In this document: piece after piece, positions 1 to 8,492 of the stretch
Layout of the letters: each line of letters opens with the position of its first letter
Numbering within the stretch: position 1 is the stretch's first letter
Source: an uncultured Acidimicrobiaceae bacterium
Lineage (GTDB): Bacteria; Actinomycetota; Acidimicrobiia; Acidimicrobiales; RAAP-2
Assembly (NCBI GenBank): GCA_937975915.1
Contig: CALJTY010000042.1
Coordinates: forward strand, 1-64,000
Direction of reading: 5' to 3'
Length of the DNA: 64,000 nt
The notes under the pieces: generated by a model
Database searches by the model: none
What the model was told of the DNA's origin: nothing
The model's input: only the letters and a program-made list of their open reading frames with translations
Translations under genes and position numbers: made by a program

Positions 1-1073
1 GGCATGCCAAGTGGCCCTCCCCACTGGTGGGTTATTTCGCCGCTCAATGTTGGGAAAAGTTCGCGAAGAGTTGTTCCAAGTTCATCAAAGACCTTCTGGT
101 TGAAGTCGAAACGCTCTTCAATGGTTGAGCCAAAATGATACGGTGACCCTCGACCACCAAACGCAATTCGGTTGTCATCGGTGCGCTGTCCATAAATAAT
201 GAGATGTCGGTCATCAGCGAAGGTTTCATATTTTGAGAATCCAACCTCATTCCAGAATTCGTCACTCTGAGGTTCGCTGGCAATCATCAAAGAGTAAATA
301 GGTGCAAGAGTTCTGCGTTCACCTGAAAAAGTGGAGGTGAACCCTTCGGTTGCTCGAATGACGAATTCTGCGTGGATGGAACCTTGCGGCGTTATGACCT
401 CTGGCTGACTACGACGTGTTTTTGGAACAATTCTGGTGACTGTACTGTTCTCAAAGATCTCCACACCTAACGCCTCGCAAACGTCACTAAGGCCCCTAGC
501 GAGCTTGGCTGGGTGCACACGAGCACAGTGTGGCGAGAAAGTTGCACCGAGAGAGCCATGAAGGTGTCCGCGTTCACGAGTCTGCTCTTTGTTGAGCCAC
601 GTAAGGTCATCAGTACTACTTCCTGATTGGTGCGTAGCTTCAACTGCGTTCTGCAGCCTTGAAGCCTGTACTTCACTGCGTGCGAACGTGAGCGTTCCAC
701 CGTGACGAAAGTTGGCATCAATTCCATCTGCACTCAAAGAATCGCCAAGATTTTTTACTGAGTTCTGAAGCATGCTTCGCTGATGGCTGAGCGCTTCAGC
801 TCCGAAGTTCCGAGAAATTTGCTCATCGCTCACAGGGAATAATGCTGAAACCCAGCCACCGTTACGGCCAGAAGCACCAAATCCGCAGACTGTTTTTTCC
901 ACGACAGCAATGCGAAGACTCGGATCTCTACGTTTTAGTTCACGTGCTGTCCAAAGGCCGGTGTAACCACCGCCAACAATGCAGACATCAACGTCAATGT
1001 GAGTCTCTAGCGAACGCCTAGGCGTGACCGGACTAGTTAGTTGTGACCACCACAGTGAAGCAGGTGGGCGCAC
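1..1073 (-). CDS. FAD-dependent amine oxidoreductase (DadA/PuuB-like), partial, C-terminus beyond the window
   Basis: The frame is open on the minus strand from 1073 to the window edge. It begins with a short leader (RPPASLWW) and then the dinucleotide-binding motif VDVCIVGGGYTGLWTARELK, followed by GFGASGRNGGW. Both are typical of the DAO family that includes gamma-glutamylputrescine oxidase, glycine oxidase and D-amino acid dehydrogenase. These enzymes oxidise amines or amino acids with FAD. The chosen start is a GTG at 1073-1071 that overlaps the TAG stop of the upstream aminotransferase (TAGTG), which suggests translational coupling. The neighbours (aminotransferase, aminoaldehyde dehydrogenase, permease) point to amine or polyamine catabolism. 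The exact substrate cannot be read from the sequence. The stop codon lies outside the window. Confidence 0.85.
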   Translation of the reverse strand, partial: MRPPASLWWSQLTSPVTPRRSLETHIDVDVCIVGGGYTGLWTARELKRRDPSLRIAVVEKTVCGFGASGRNGGWVSALFPVSDEQISRNFGAEALSHQRSMLQNSVKNLGDSLSADGIDANFRHGGTLTFARSEVQASRLQNAVEATHQSGSSTDDLTWLNKEQTRERGHLHGSLGATFSPHCARVHPAKLARGLSDVCEALGVEIFENSTVTRIVPKTRRSQPEVITPQGSIHAEFVIRATEGFTSTFSGERRTLAPIYSLMIASEPQSDEFWNEVGFSKYETFADDRHLIIYGQRTDDNRIAFGGRGSPYHFGSTIEERFDFNQKVFDELGTTLRELFPTLSGEITHQWGGPLGM

Positions 1074-2491
1074 TAGAGGTGCTTGATAGCTCCGGTGAAG
1101 ACCTCACGGAGAGTACCGACCATCCAGTCGATGTCTTGGCGTGTGGAAATCAGTGGAGGAGCGAGTTGGACAACTGGGTCGCCTCGGTCATCAGAACGAC
1201 AAATGAGTCCGCGACGGAACATTTCGGGTGAAATGAATCCACGAAGGAGACGCTCTGCTTCTTCACCCTGCCAGGTTTCCTTGGTGACTTGATCCTTGAC
1301 GAGTTCAACTCCCCAGAAGTAACCAGCACCACGAACGTCACCAACAATTGGAATGTCCTTAAGTCCATTAAGCGACTCACGGAAGTATTCCTCGTTCAAT
1401 TGAACGTTGCCGAGTACGTTTTCACGCTCGATAATGCCAATTGAAGTCAGCGCCATCGCGGCGCTGAGTGGGTGACCGGCCCAGGTGAAGCCGTGAATGA
1501 ATGAAGTGTCACCATGCTGGAATGGCTCAGCAATTCGATCAGAAACGATCATGGCTCCCATTGGAGCGTAGCCAGCGGTGATTCCCTTGGCACAGGTGAT
1601 GATGTCTGGAACAAAGTCATACTTCTGGCCACCGAACCATGTTCCAATGCGACCGAAGGCACAAATAACTTCGTCAGTTACAAGCAGCACACCGTACTTG
1701 TCGCAAATGCGGCGAACTTCTTTGAAGTAACTCTGTGGTGGCGCGAAGCATCCACCAGCATTTTGTACTGGCTCTAAGAACACAGCAGCAATAGTTTCTG
1801 CGCCTTCTCGAAGAATTGCTTCTTCGATCTGCTGAGCAGACCACAGTCCGTATGCTTCAAAATCATCAGCGTGCTTGGTCGCACGATAGAAGTTCACGGC
1901 CGGAACTTTTACAGCTCCAGGCACAAGTGGCTCGAAAGGCTTACGGTAGCTCTCGAGTGAAGTAATTGTTAGCGCTCCAAGGGTTGTTCCGTGATAGGCA
2001 ACGTCGCGACTAATTACTTTGTAGCGATTCGTGTCACCACGAAGACGGTGATATTGGCGAGCGAGTTTCCAAGCACTTTCGTTAGCTTCGCCTCCACCAG
2101 TTGTGAAGAACACCTTGTTGAGGTCTCCAGGGGCCAAACTTGCGAGCTTCTCAGCGAGTTCGATTGCCTTGGGGTGTGAGTACGTCCACACTGGAAAGAA
2201 AGTCATTTCTTTTACAGAGTTCGCCGCTGCTTCTGCAAACTCTGGACGTCCGTGGCCAAGCATGTTTGTATAAAGACCAGAGATTCCGTCAAAGTACTTC
2301 TTGCCGTTCGCGTCAAAGACGTGCACGCCTTCTCCTCGAACGAATACTGGAACTTCGTTAGTCTCCGAGTAGGAGCCCATTCGCGACATGTGTAACCACA
2401 AGTTGCGTCGTGCCCGCTCGGAGTAGGTATGGCTTGGCTCCTCAGAACTCGAAACGGCCATGCCGTCTGAGTAAATTTCATTGATTGTCAT
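1073..2491 (-). CDS. Class III PLP aminotransferase (putrescine/omega-amino acid--pyruvate type)
   Basis: The protein has about 472 residues and covers the whole class III aminotransferase fold. The cofactor region DEVICAFGRIGTWFG and the PLP lysine in CAKGITAGYAPMGA match omega-amino acid:pyruvate transaminases such as SpuC and the beta-alanine aminotransferases. Such enzymes move a terminal amino group from an amine (putrescine, beta-alanine, GABA) to pyruvate, giving an aldehyde and alanine. I place the start at the ATG at 2491, which overlaps the Lrp stop (ATGA) and has GGGGA five bases upstream. An in-frame ATG at 2503 lacks a ribosome-binding site. The gene sits between the Lrp regulator and the FAD oxidoreductase in one operon. 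The nearby alanine dehydrogenase would recycle alanine to pyruvate. The substrate is inferred. Confidence 0.9.
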   Translation of the reverse strand: MTINEIYSDGMAVSSSEEPSHTYSERARRNLWLHMSRMGSYSETNEVPVFVRGEGVHVFDANGKKYFDGISGLYTNMLGHGRPEFAEAAANSVKEMTFFPVWTYSHPKAIELAEKLASLAPGDLNKVFFTTGGGEANESAWKLARQYHRLRGDTNRYKVISRDVAYHGTTLGALTITSLESYRKPFEPLVPGAVKVPAVNFYRATKHADDFEAYGLWSAQQIEEAILREGAETIAAVFLEPVQNAGGCFAPPQSYFKEVRRICDKYGVLLVTDEVICAFGRIGTWFGGQKYDFVPDIITCAKGITAGYAPMGAMIVSDRIAEPFQHGDTSFIHGFTWAGHPLSAAMALTSIGIIERENVLGNVQLNEEYFRESLNGLKDIPIVGDVRGAGYFWGVELVKDQVTKETWQGEEAERLLRGFISPEMFRRGLICRSDDRGDPVVQLAPPLISTRQDIDWMVGTLREVFTGAIKHL

Positions 2492-3006
2492 TTTGTTCCC
2501 CATGCGTAGGTCTGCTTTGAAAGCTTCAAATACAGAAATGTTTCAACTTCGGTCACACCCGGGATGCTTCGGATGGAGTCGTTGAGTAGTTGCACCAGAG
2601 CCGCGTCATCAACTGCAATGACTTCGGCGATGATGTCGAAGCTACCGGCGGTCATAACCACGTAGTTAGCTTCTTCGATTGCTGCGACTTGGTCGGCGAC
2701 TTTTCTAACGTCACCGTGAACACGAATACCCACGAGCGCTTCACGGCCATATCCCATTTGAAGTGGGTCGGTGATAGCCACTATCTGCATGACACCGGTG
2801 TCTTTGAGGCGCTGCACGCGACGGCGCACTGCTGGCTCAGAAAGTCCCACGTCTTCGGCGATCGCTCCATAGGCTCTGCGGCCATCACGCTGGAGGTGGG
2901 CAATAATTTGACGGTCAACCATGTCCAGCGCGCTGGTGGTGGAGATGAGCTCTAGATTCGCTATCTCTGCGTTCTTTTGCTGCTGTTGGTTTGGTTTGGC
3001 TGACAT
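2488..3006 (-). CDS. Lrp/AsnC family transcriptional regulator
   Basis: The 172-residue protein has an N-terminal AsnC helix-turn-helix at about residues 30-80 (LDMVDRQIIAHLQRDGRRAY, then GLSEPAVRRRVQRL). The C-terminal RAM ligand-binding domain follows (GVTEVETFLYLKL near the end). Lrp/AsnC proteins usually sense amino acids and control the neighbouring operon and often themselves. It is the first gene of a minus-strand operon with the aminotransferase and FAD oxidoreductase, and lies divergent to the aldehyde dehydrogenase-permease-ald set. It is the likely local regulator of both arms. The start is an ATG preceded by AGGA at normal spacing. The effector is unknown, and an amine, beta-alanine or alanine is possible. 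Confidence 0.92.
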   Translation of the reverse strand: MSAKPNQQQQKNAEIANLELISTTSALDMVDRQIIAHLQRDGRRAYGAIAEDVGLSEPAVRRRVQRLKDTGVMQIVAITDPLQMGYGREALVGIRVHGDVRKVADQVAAIEEANYVVMTAGSFDIIAEVIAVDDAALVQLLNDSIRSIPGVTEVETFLYLKLSKQTYAWGTK

Positions 3007-3065
3007 TGGCTAATTCCTAGTTTTGGGACTAAAGCCCCTAACTGCGGATAGGGACAGTATAGCGC

Positions 3066-3082
3066 CATATCACGCCGATATG
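3066..3082. promoter_or_regulatory. Candidate operator: CATATC-N5-GATATG dyad
   Basis: A perfect 6-bp inverted repeat with a 5-bp spacer (17 bp in total) lies in the 189-bp region between the divergent lrp and aldehyde dehydrogenase genes. Its size and position fit an operator for the adjacent Lrp/AsnC regulator. Binding is an inference. Confidence 0.4.
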
Positions 3083-3195
3083 AGTCGTCAAATGCCCCCC
3101 AGGGGACTATTTACAACATCCAGTGTTTGCATGGGGTTTGGCTATCTGGCAGAGTGGAGGAACAGACATAGTCGTAGCAAGCAAGGGGAAAGACA

Positions 3196-4623
3196 ATGCG
3201 TCGTTTAGCGAACTTTATTAACGGGGAATTCGTCGCTCCAAGGAGCGGTAAATACGTTGACCTGATTAGTCCAGTCACCTCTCAACCATTCGCTGAGATG
3301 CCGGTTTCAGATTCTGCAGATATTGACGCCGCACTCGAGTCAGCCAGCATTGCATTCCAGTCATGGAAGCGCACGACTCCTTCTGAGCGAAGCTTGATGC
3401 TTCTAAAGATTGCCGACATCCTGGAAGCGAACGCCGAACAGCTCGTAGCTGTTGAAGCAGAAAACTGCGGAAAAATTATTGCTGTCACACTGAGCGATGA
3501 AATTCCACCGATGGTTGATCAAATCAGATTCTTTGCTAGCGCTGCTCGACTCCTTGAAGGTCGCTCCGCTGGCGAATACATGTCGGGCATGACAAGTTAT
3601 GTCCGTCGTGAACCAGTTGGTGTGTGCGCTGCAGTAACTCCTTGGAACTATCCACTCATGATGGCTGTATGGAAGTGGGCACCGGCTCTTGCTGCAGGAA
3701 ACACAATGGTTCTAAAGCCAAGTGACACGACACCGGCTTCAACTCTGCTCATGGCAGAGCTCATGGCACAAGTACTTCCACCGGGCGTACTGAACATTGT
3801 TTGTGGCGACCGCACTACTGGTCGACTACTTGCAGAACACCACATTCCCGCAATGGTTTCCATTACTGGATCAGTTGGAGCCGGAATGCAAGTTGCGGAG
3901 TCTGCTTCAAAGACACTTAAGCGTGTACACCTCGAACTTGGGGGAAAGGCTCCAGTGATTGTTTTTGATGATGCTGATATTGCATACGCTGCAGAGAACA
4001 TCGCAATGGCTGGTTACTTCAACTCGGGCCAAGACTGCACCGCAGCGACACGTGTCCTTGTTGCACCAAAGGCGTATGGAAATTTTGTAGATGCAATTGC
4101 CGAACAAGCAAAAAACTTGGTTATCGGTGCTCCAGAAAATGCGGATGCTTTCCTCGGACCAGTAAACAATGTCAACCAGTTTGAGCGGGTTACAGGTTTC
4201 ATAGGCCGTGCTCCGAAGCACGCCAGTATTGCTGCTGGTGGTGTGCGAGTTGGTGACGTGGGCTACTTCATTTCTCCGACTGTTATTGCCGACATGCAGC
4301 AAACTGATGAAATGATTCAGAACGAAATCTTCGGTCCGGTTATTACCGTTCAAAAGTTCAGTGACGAAGCTGAAGCGCTTAATTGGGCTAACGGTGTTGA
4401 CTACGGACTCGCATCTTCAGTCTGGACCCAAGATCACGGACGCGCTATGCGATTTACTCGTGACTTGGACTTTGGATGCGTGTGGGTGAACACACACATT
4501 CCGATGGTTGCTGAAATGCCACATGGAGGCTTCAAGAAGTCTGGTTACGGCAAGGATCTTTCGGTGTATGGATTTGAGGACTACACCCGTATCAAGCACG
4601 TAATGCACAATTTGCAGGACTAA
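3196..4623 (+). CDS. Aminoaldehyde dehydrogenase (gamma-aminobutyraldehyde/betaine-aldehyde dehydrogenase type)
   Basis: The 475-residue protein is full length for the NAD(P)+-dependent aldehyde dehydrogenase superfamily. Visible motifs are VTPWNYPLMM and GNTMVLKPSD (cofactor binding), HLELGGKAPVIVFDDAD (catalytic glutamate) and FNSGQDCTAATRV (catalytic cysteine). The N-terminus (FINGEFVAPRSGKYVDLISP) resembles the PatD/PuuC/BADH branch. It would oxidise the aminoaldehyde made by the divergent aminotransferase or FAD oxidase to an amino acid, for example 4-aminobutanal to GABA. A GGGGAAA ribosome-binding site precedes the ATG. The permease follows after 31 bp, so the two are probably cotranscribed. 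The precise substrate is inferred from the context. Confidence 0.9.
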   Translation: MRRLANFINGEFVAPRSGKYVDLISPVTSQPFAEMPVSDSADIDAALESASIAFQSWKRTTPSERSLMLLKIADILEANAEQLVAVEAENCGKIIAVTLSDEIPPMVDQIRFFASAARLLEGRSAGEYMSGMTSYVRREPVGVCAAVTPWNYPLMMAVWKWAPALAAGNTMVLKPSDTTPASTLLMAELMAQVLPPGVLNIVCGDRTTGRLLAEHHIPAMVSITGSVGAGMQVAESASKTLKRVHLELGGKAPVIVFDDADIAYAAENIAMAGYFNSGQDCTAATRVLVAPKAYGNFVDAIAEQAKNLVIGAPENADAFLGPVNNVNQFERVTGFIGRAPKHASIAAGGVRVGDVGYFISPTVIADMQQTDEMIQNEIFGPVITVQKFSDEAEALNWANGVDYGLASSVWTQDHGRAMRFTRDLDFGCVWVNTHIPMVAEMPHGGFKKSGYGKDLSVYGFEDYTRIKHVMHNLQD

Positions 4624-4654
4624 GAAACACTTCTCAAAATGTAAAGGTTGGACA

Positions 4655-6145
4655 ATGTCAAACCAAGAAGTTGAAGGTCCTTTTGGCGCTCCGGTGCCAG
4701 AATCCCAAGAGCAGGCAGAACTACGCCACGAAGAGTTAAGTCTTTTTGACTCAACGGCCGTTGCGGTCTCATCTGTAGCGCCGGCCTATTCAATTGCGTC
4801 AACGCTGTCAGCGGTATTTCTGATTGCAGGAGTGGGACTCGCTGGCCCAGCGGTGCTCATCGTTTCATTTATCCCGGTGATGTTCATTGCGCTTTCGTAT
4901 TTTCACTTAAACCGTAAAAATCCAAACTGCGGCGCTAGCTATGCGTGGCTCAGTCAAGTTATGCATCCAACGGTTGGTTGGTTCAATGGCTGGGTGCAGA
5001 TTTGGACTTCGGTACTGTTCTGCACCACGGCACCCTTGCTCGCGGGTGGCTACACCTTGCAGTTTCTTCACTCTGCCTTCAACCTCGTTGATGTGAGCAC
5101 GATTGATAACACCAAGGCGGTTGCATTAGTGGCGTCGATTTGGCTTGGTCTGGTGACAGTTATTTGTATCTATGGCATCAGGTGGACAACGAATGCACAG
5201 TGGGTGATGGTCATCATTGAATACATCTGCGTAGCGGGCTTTTCAATCGGCGGCATTATCAAAGTCATAATCTCTCACCCAGTTCATTCGATCAACTTTT
5301 CATTGAGCTGGTTGAACCCATTCAGTATTCATGGCTACAGTGCGCTCGCAAGTGGCCTTGCACTTGGTGTGTTCTACTTCTGGGGCTGGGACACGAGCGT
5401 GAACTTGAATGAGGAGTCAAAAGATGGGGCTCGACTTCCTGGAAAAGCTGGACTCATCTCTATGTGGTTACTGCTTGGCATCTTTGTTCTAAATACAGTT
5501 GCCGTGCAGATGCTGCTCGGACCTAAAGCAGTTGGTGCACAAGATGTTTCAGTTCTGTTTTATTTCGGCCAACAACTTTTTGGTCAGTGGGCGAGCTACT
5601 TGATGATTTTTGCAGTGCTTACGTCAACTGTCGCCACTACGCAAACAACGGTCCTCCCAGCTGCGCGAATTACGTATTCAATGGCGCGAGATGGAGTTTG
5701 GCCAAAGATGTTCGCTCGAATTCATCCAAAGTTTCAGACTCCTGCAGTTGGAACATTGGTTGTAGCGCTGCTGAGTTTTGCGGGAATTATTCTGACCACA
5801 TTCTCTAGTTCGAGTTCAAGCGTCTTTAACAATCTGGTTGACAACATTGGTGTGCTGGTTGCCTTCTACTACGGCTTTACTGGAATTGCGTGTGCGTGGG
5901 CATTTAGAAAGACACTCGGACAAAATTTCAGGTCGAATGTCACTATGGTCTACCTTCCATTGATTGGAGGAGTCTCATTACTCTTTGTTTGTTATCAAGT
6001 GATGATTAGTGGAGGAGCAACTGCATTACCCGACATGATTGTTTTAGCATCAGGAATTCCATTTCTATTGTTCACTATGTTTAAAACGCGTGGCAAAACA
6101 AACTTTTTCAAGCAACCTCGTGTTGCGTACGACACAATTGACTAA
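4655..6145 (+). CDS. APC-superfamily amino acid/polyamine permease
   Basis: The 496-residue protein has about 12 hydrophobic segments and the overall pattern of APC transporters. It opens with a short polar N-terminus and then STAVAVSSVAPAYSIASTLS (first helix). The sequence FYFWGWDTSVNLNEESKDGAR in mid-protein matches the conserved APC segment after helix 6. It would import the amine or amino acid that the neighbouring enzymes degrade, across the cytoplasmic membrane. It lies between the aminoaldehyde dehydrogenase (31 bp upstream) and alanine dehydrogenase (22 bp downstream), so all three probably form one operon. The substrate cannot be read from the sequence. Confidence 0.88.
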   Translation: MSNQEVEGPFGAPVPESQEQAELRHEELSLFDSTAVAVSSVAPAYSIASTLSAVFLIAGVGLAGPAVLIVSFIPVMFIALSYFHLNRKNPNCGASYAWLSQVMHPTVGWFNGWVQIWTSVLFCTTAPLLAGGYTLQFLHSAFNLVDVSTIDNTKAVALVASIWLGLVTVICIYGIRWTTNAQWVMVIIEYICVAGFSIGGIIKVIISHPVHSINFSLSWLNPFSIHGYSALASGLALGVFYFWGWDTSVNLNEESKDGARLPGKAGLISMWLLLGIFVLNTVAVQMLLGPKAVGAQDVSVLFYFGQQLFGQWASYLMIFAVLTSTVATTQTTVLPAARITYSMARDGVWPKMFARIHPKFQTPAVGTLVVALLSFAGIILTTFSSSSSSVFNNLVDNIGVLVAFYYGFTGIACAWAFRKTLGQNFRSNVTMVYLPLIGGVSLLFVCYQVMISGGATALPDMIVLASGIPFLLFTMFKTRGKTNFFKQPRVAYDTID

Positions 6146-6167
6146 TGACTAGAAAGGATGATCAAAG

Positions 6168-7286
6168 ATGATCATCGGTGTTCCGAAGGAAATTAAAAAG
6201 GATGAAGGTCGCGTTGCGGTGACCCCAGAGGGTGCACTCGCACTTGCAAAAGCAGGCCACGAAGTTCTGATTGAAAAAGGTGCGGGAAGTGGATCTGGCA
6301 TTTCTGACGAGCAGTACGTTGCTTCTGGGGCAAAAATTATTGACTCAGCTGATGAACTCTGGGCGTCTTCAGACATGGTTATGAAGGTTAAGGAACCAGT
6401 CGAGGCTGAATACCACCGGCTTAGCCTTCGCAAAGATCAAATCCTCTTCACGTATCTTCACCTCGCTTCAGGTCGTGAGTGCACGCAAGCTCTTCTAAAG
6501 GCAGGCAATGTTGCGATCGCTTATGAAACAGTTCGACTCCCAGACAATGCTTTGCCGCTACTTCGACCAATGAGTGAAGTTGCAGGGCGTATGGCACCAA
6601 TGGTTGCTACGCATCACTTGATGGCGCCACACGGCGGGGGCGGAAAGTTGATTAGTGGAGTGAATGGGGTAGAGCCAGCAAACGTTGTTGTTATTGGAGC
6701 AGGAATTTCAGGTTTCGAGGCAACGTTGATTGCTCACGGGATGCAGGCTCATGTGACGGTGCTCGACCGTGACCCAGCTCGTCTTGATTATGTGAAATCG
6801 TATTTCAAGGGAGAAGTCAAAACTGTTCTTTCGGACGCAGCATCACTTGAAGCTGCATGCCTTGAGGCAGACATTGTTATTGGCGCGGTGCTAGTTGTTG
6901 GCGCCAAGGCTCCAAAACTCGTAAGCAATGAACTAATTTCTCGTATGAAAAAGGGATCCGTGCTTGTTGACATTGCAGTCGACCAAGGCGGATGCTTTGA
7001 AGCAACACACGCAACAACCCACTCTGAACCAACCTTCAGGGTCGCTGATTCAATTCTTTACTGTGTAGCCAACATGCCTGGCGCAGTTCCTTACACCTCA
7101 ACGTACGCACTCGTGAATGCAACACTTCCGTATGCGCTGAATCTTGCAAATAATGGGTGGAGAAATGCAGTTATGAGTGATGATGCACTTGCAGAAGGTG
7201 TGAACATCGTCAATGGCAAGATCACATACGAGTCAGTCGCTGAAGCACTGGGACTTCCGTACACCGCACTTAGCGAACTTCTGTAG
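6168..7286 (+). CDS. ald: Alanine dehydrogenase
   Basis: The 372-residue protein begins MIIGVPKEIKKDEGRVAVTP, the classic alanine dehydrogenase N-terminus. It contains the substrate segment KVKEPVEAEY, the NAD-binding VVVIGAGISGFEA, and DIAVDQGGCFE, as in the AlaDH/PNT family. It catalyses reversible oxidative deamination of L-alanine to pyruvate and ammonia with NAD+. As the third gene of the aldehyde dehydrogenase-permease-ald operon, its likely job is to regenerate pyruvate from the alanine formed by the pyruvate-dependent aminotransferase. AAAGGATG lies just upstream of the ATG. Its stop (TAG) directly abuts the stop of the convergent small gene. Confidence 0.97.
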   Translation: MIIGVPKEIKKDEGRVAVTPEGALALAKAGHEVLIEKGAGSGSGISDEQYVASGAKIIDSADELWASSDMVMKVKEPVEAEYHRLSLRKDQILFTYLHLASGRECTQALLKAGNVAIAYETVRLPDNALPLLRPMSEVAGRMAPMVATHHLMAPHGGGGKLISGVNGVEPANVVVIGAGISGFEATLIAHGMQAHVTVLDRDPARLDYVKSYFKGEVKTVLSDAASLEAACLEADIVIGAVLVVGAKAPKLVSNELISRMKKGSVLVDIAVDQGGCFEATHATTHSEPTFRVADSILYCVANMPGAVPYTSTYALVNATLPYALNLANNGWRNAVMSDDALAEGVNIVNGKITYESVAEALGLPYTALSELL

Positions 7287-7496
7287 CTATTTCTTTACGT
7301 AGGGACAGTGGCGACATCCACTTGCGCAACAAGTTCCTCGAGCGATGTGGGCACTGACGGTAAGGACGGTGAGTCCAGATGAAGGGTCGATGTAAGAATC
7401 ACGACCGGCGGTTACTGCTTGGTCGTGCGCTGCAATAATCGCGTCGTAATCGGGCCTTGACGGCGAGAGTCGAGATGGGTGAGGCCTTTCAATCAT
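7287..7496 (-). CDS. DUF5522-type small cysteine-rich protein
   Basis: The 69-residue protein ends with ARGTCCASGCRHCPYVKK, the CC-x3-C-x2-CPY signature of the DUF5522 family. The remainder has RPDYDAIIAAHDQAVTAGRD and DPSSGLTVLT, also usual for that family. The four clustered cysteines suggest metal or Fe-S binding. No function is established. Its ATG overlaps the TAA stop of the upstream quinone oxidoreductase (TAATG), so it is translated from the same transcript. It abuts ald tail to tail with no spacer. Confidence 0.85.
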   Translation of the reverse strand: MIERPHPSRLSPSRPDYDAIIAAHDQAVTAGRDSYIDPSSGLTVLTVSAHIARGTCCASGCRHCPYVKK

Positions 7497-8440
7497 TACG
7501 AAATACTCAACATCACTTTTCCGAATTTGCCGCGTTCTGAGAAGAATTCGTAGGCCGCTTCAACTTCTTCAAGTGCGTACGTTTTGCTTACATGAACTTT
7601 GAGCTGTCCACTTTGCCAAAGCGGGAGAAGAACTGAATTGACGTGATCAATTACTTCAGCCTTTTCTTCACGTGACCTTGCTCGAAGAGTTGAACCGGTA
7701 AGCGTCGCTCTAGAGCTCATGAAATTAAGGAGATTGAGTTCCGCAGTACTTCCACCACCTACTCCAATCACAACGATTCGTGCGTGCGGCGCAAGTACGT
7801 GCTGGGCAGCATTTAGGTGAGCGGCACCTACTAGCTCGAGTACTACATTTACCCGTTCAATGGAAGCGACTTCTTCAATCGTGATTGTCTGCGATGCGCC
7901 TAGTTTTTTGAGTTGTTCATGATGCTCATTAGTCCTAGTAACCGCAATGACGTGAGCTCCAAGGGCGTGGGCGATCTGAATTGCAGCTGTTCCAACACCA
8001 CCAGATGCTCCTGAAATAAGAACGCGTTCGTTTGCGACCATTTTTCCTTGGCGAACAAGTGCATCAAATGCAGTCGTGAAGGCTTCAGCAAATCCGCCAG
8101 CTTCTTCGTATGAAACATGTTCAGGAATAATCGTCAAGTGTTCTGCTGGAACAACGCAGTGTGTCGACTGCGCGCCGCCACCAACAATTGCGCAGACTCT
8201 TTTATTCAGTAGCGACTTTTCGACTCCGTCACCAAGAGCGATCACTTCTCCGGCAAGTTCAAGGCCCGGAATGTCTTGTGGCCAACCAGCAGGAGCAGGG
8301 TAGAAGCCAAGTCGTTGCATTAGATCTGCCGCATTGAGGCCAGCTGCGTGAACAGCAATAAGTACATCACCAGCTCCCGGAGTGGGGGTGTCGCTGTCCT
8401 TAAGGACGAGGGAACCATTATCAATTACTACTGATTTCAT
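7496..8440 (-). CDS. NADPH:quinone oxidoreductase-like MDR protein (zinc-independent)
   Basis: The 314-residue protein has the GroES-like N-terminal domain (GDVLIAVHAAGLNAADLMQR, FYPAPAGWPQDIPGLELAGE) and a Rossmann domain with VLISGASGGVGTAAIQIAHA. This is the quinone oxidoreductase branch (PIG3/QOR-like) of the medium-chain dehydrogenases. Structural zinc cysteines are not seen. It would reduce quinones or enones with NADPH in the cytoplasm. It is upstream of and coupled to the DUF5522 gene, and divergent to glutathione peroxidase with about 50 bp between the starts. That pairing is consistent with a redox-stress role, but this is inference. Confidence 0.9.
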   Translation of the reverse strand: MKSVVIDNGSLVLKDSDTPTPGAGDVLIAVHAAGLNAADLMQRLGFYPAPAGWPQDIPGLELAGEVIALGDGVEKSLLNKRVCAIVGGGAQSTHCVVPAEHLTIIPEHVSYEEAGGFAEAFTTAFDALVRQGKMVANERVLISGASGGVGTAAIQIAHALGAHVIAVTRTNEHHEQLKKLGASQTITIEEVASIERVNVVLELVGAAHLNAAQHVLAPHARIVVIGVGGGSTAELNLLNFMSSRATLTGSTLRARSREEKAEVIDHVNSVLLPLWQSGQLKVHVSKTYALEEVEAAYEFFSERGKFGKVMLSIS

Positions 8441-8480
8441 AGGTTCAGCCTACGGCTGGCGAGGGGGTCTGAAACGCAGT

Positions 8481-8486
8481 TATGTT
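8481..8486 (+). promoter_or_regulatory. -10 box (TATGTT) for a leaderless glutathione peroxidase mRNA
   Basis: TATGTT followed by exactly six bases and then ATG at 8493. No ribosome-binding site precedes the start, so transcription probably begins at the start codon. Confidence 0.5.
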
Positions 8487-8492
8487 GTCGTC

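Noticed and set aside
44..733. Two minus-strand frames (44-283 and 467-733) inside the first kilobase
   Set aside because: They lie in other frames than the continuous FAD oxidoreductase frame, which shows clear family motifs through the whole stretch.
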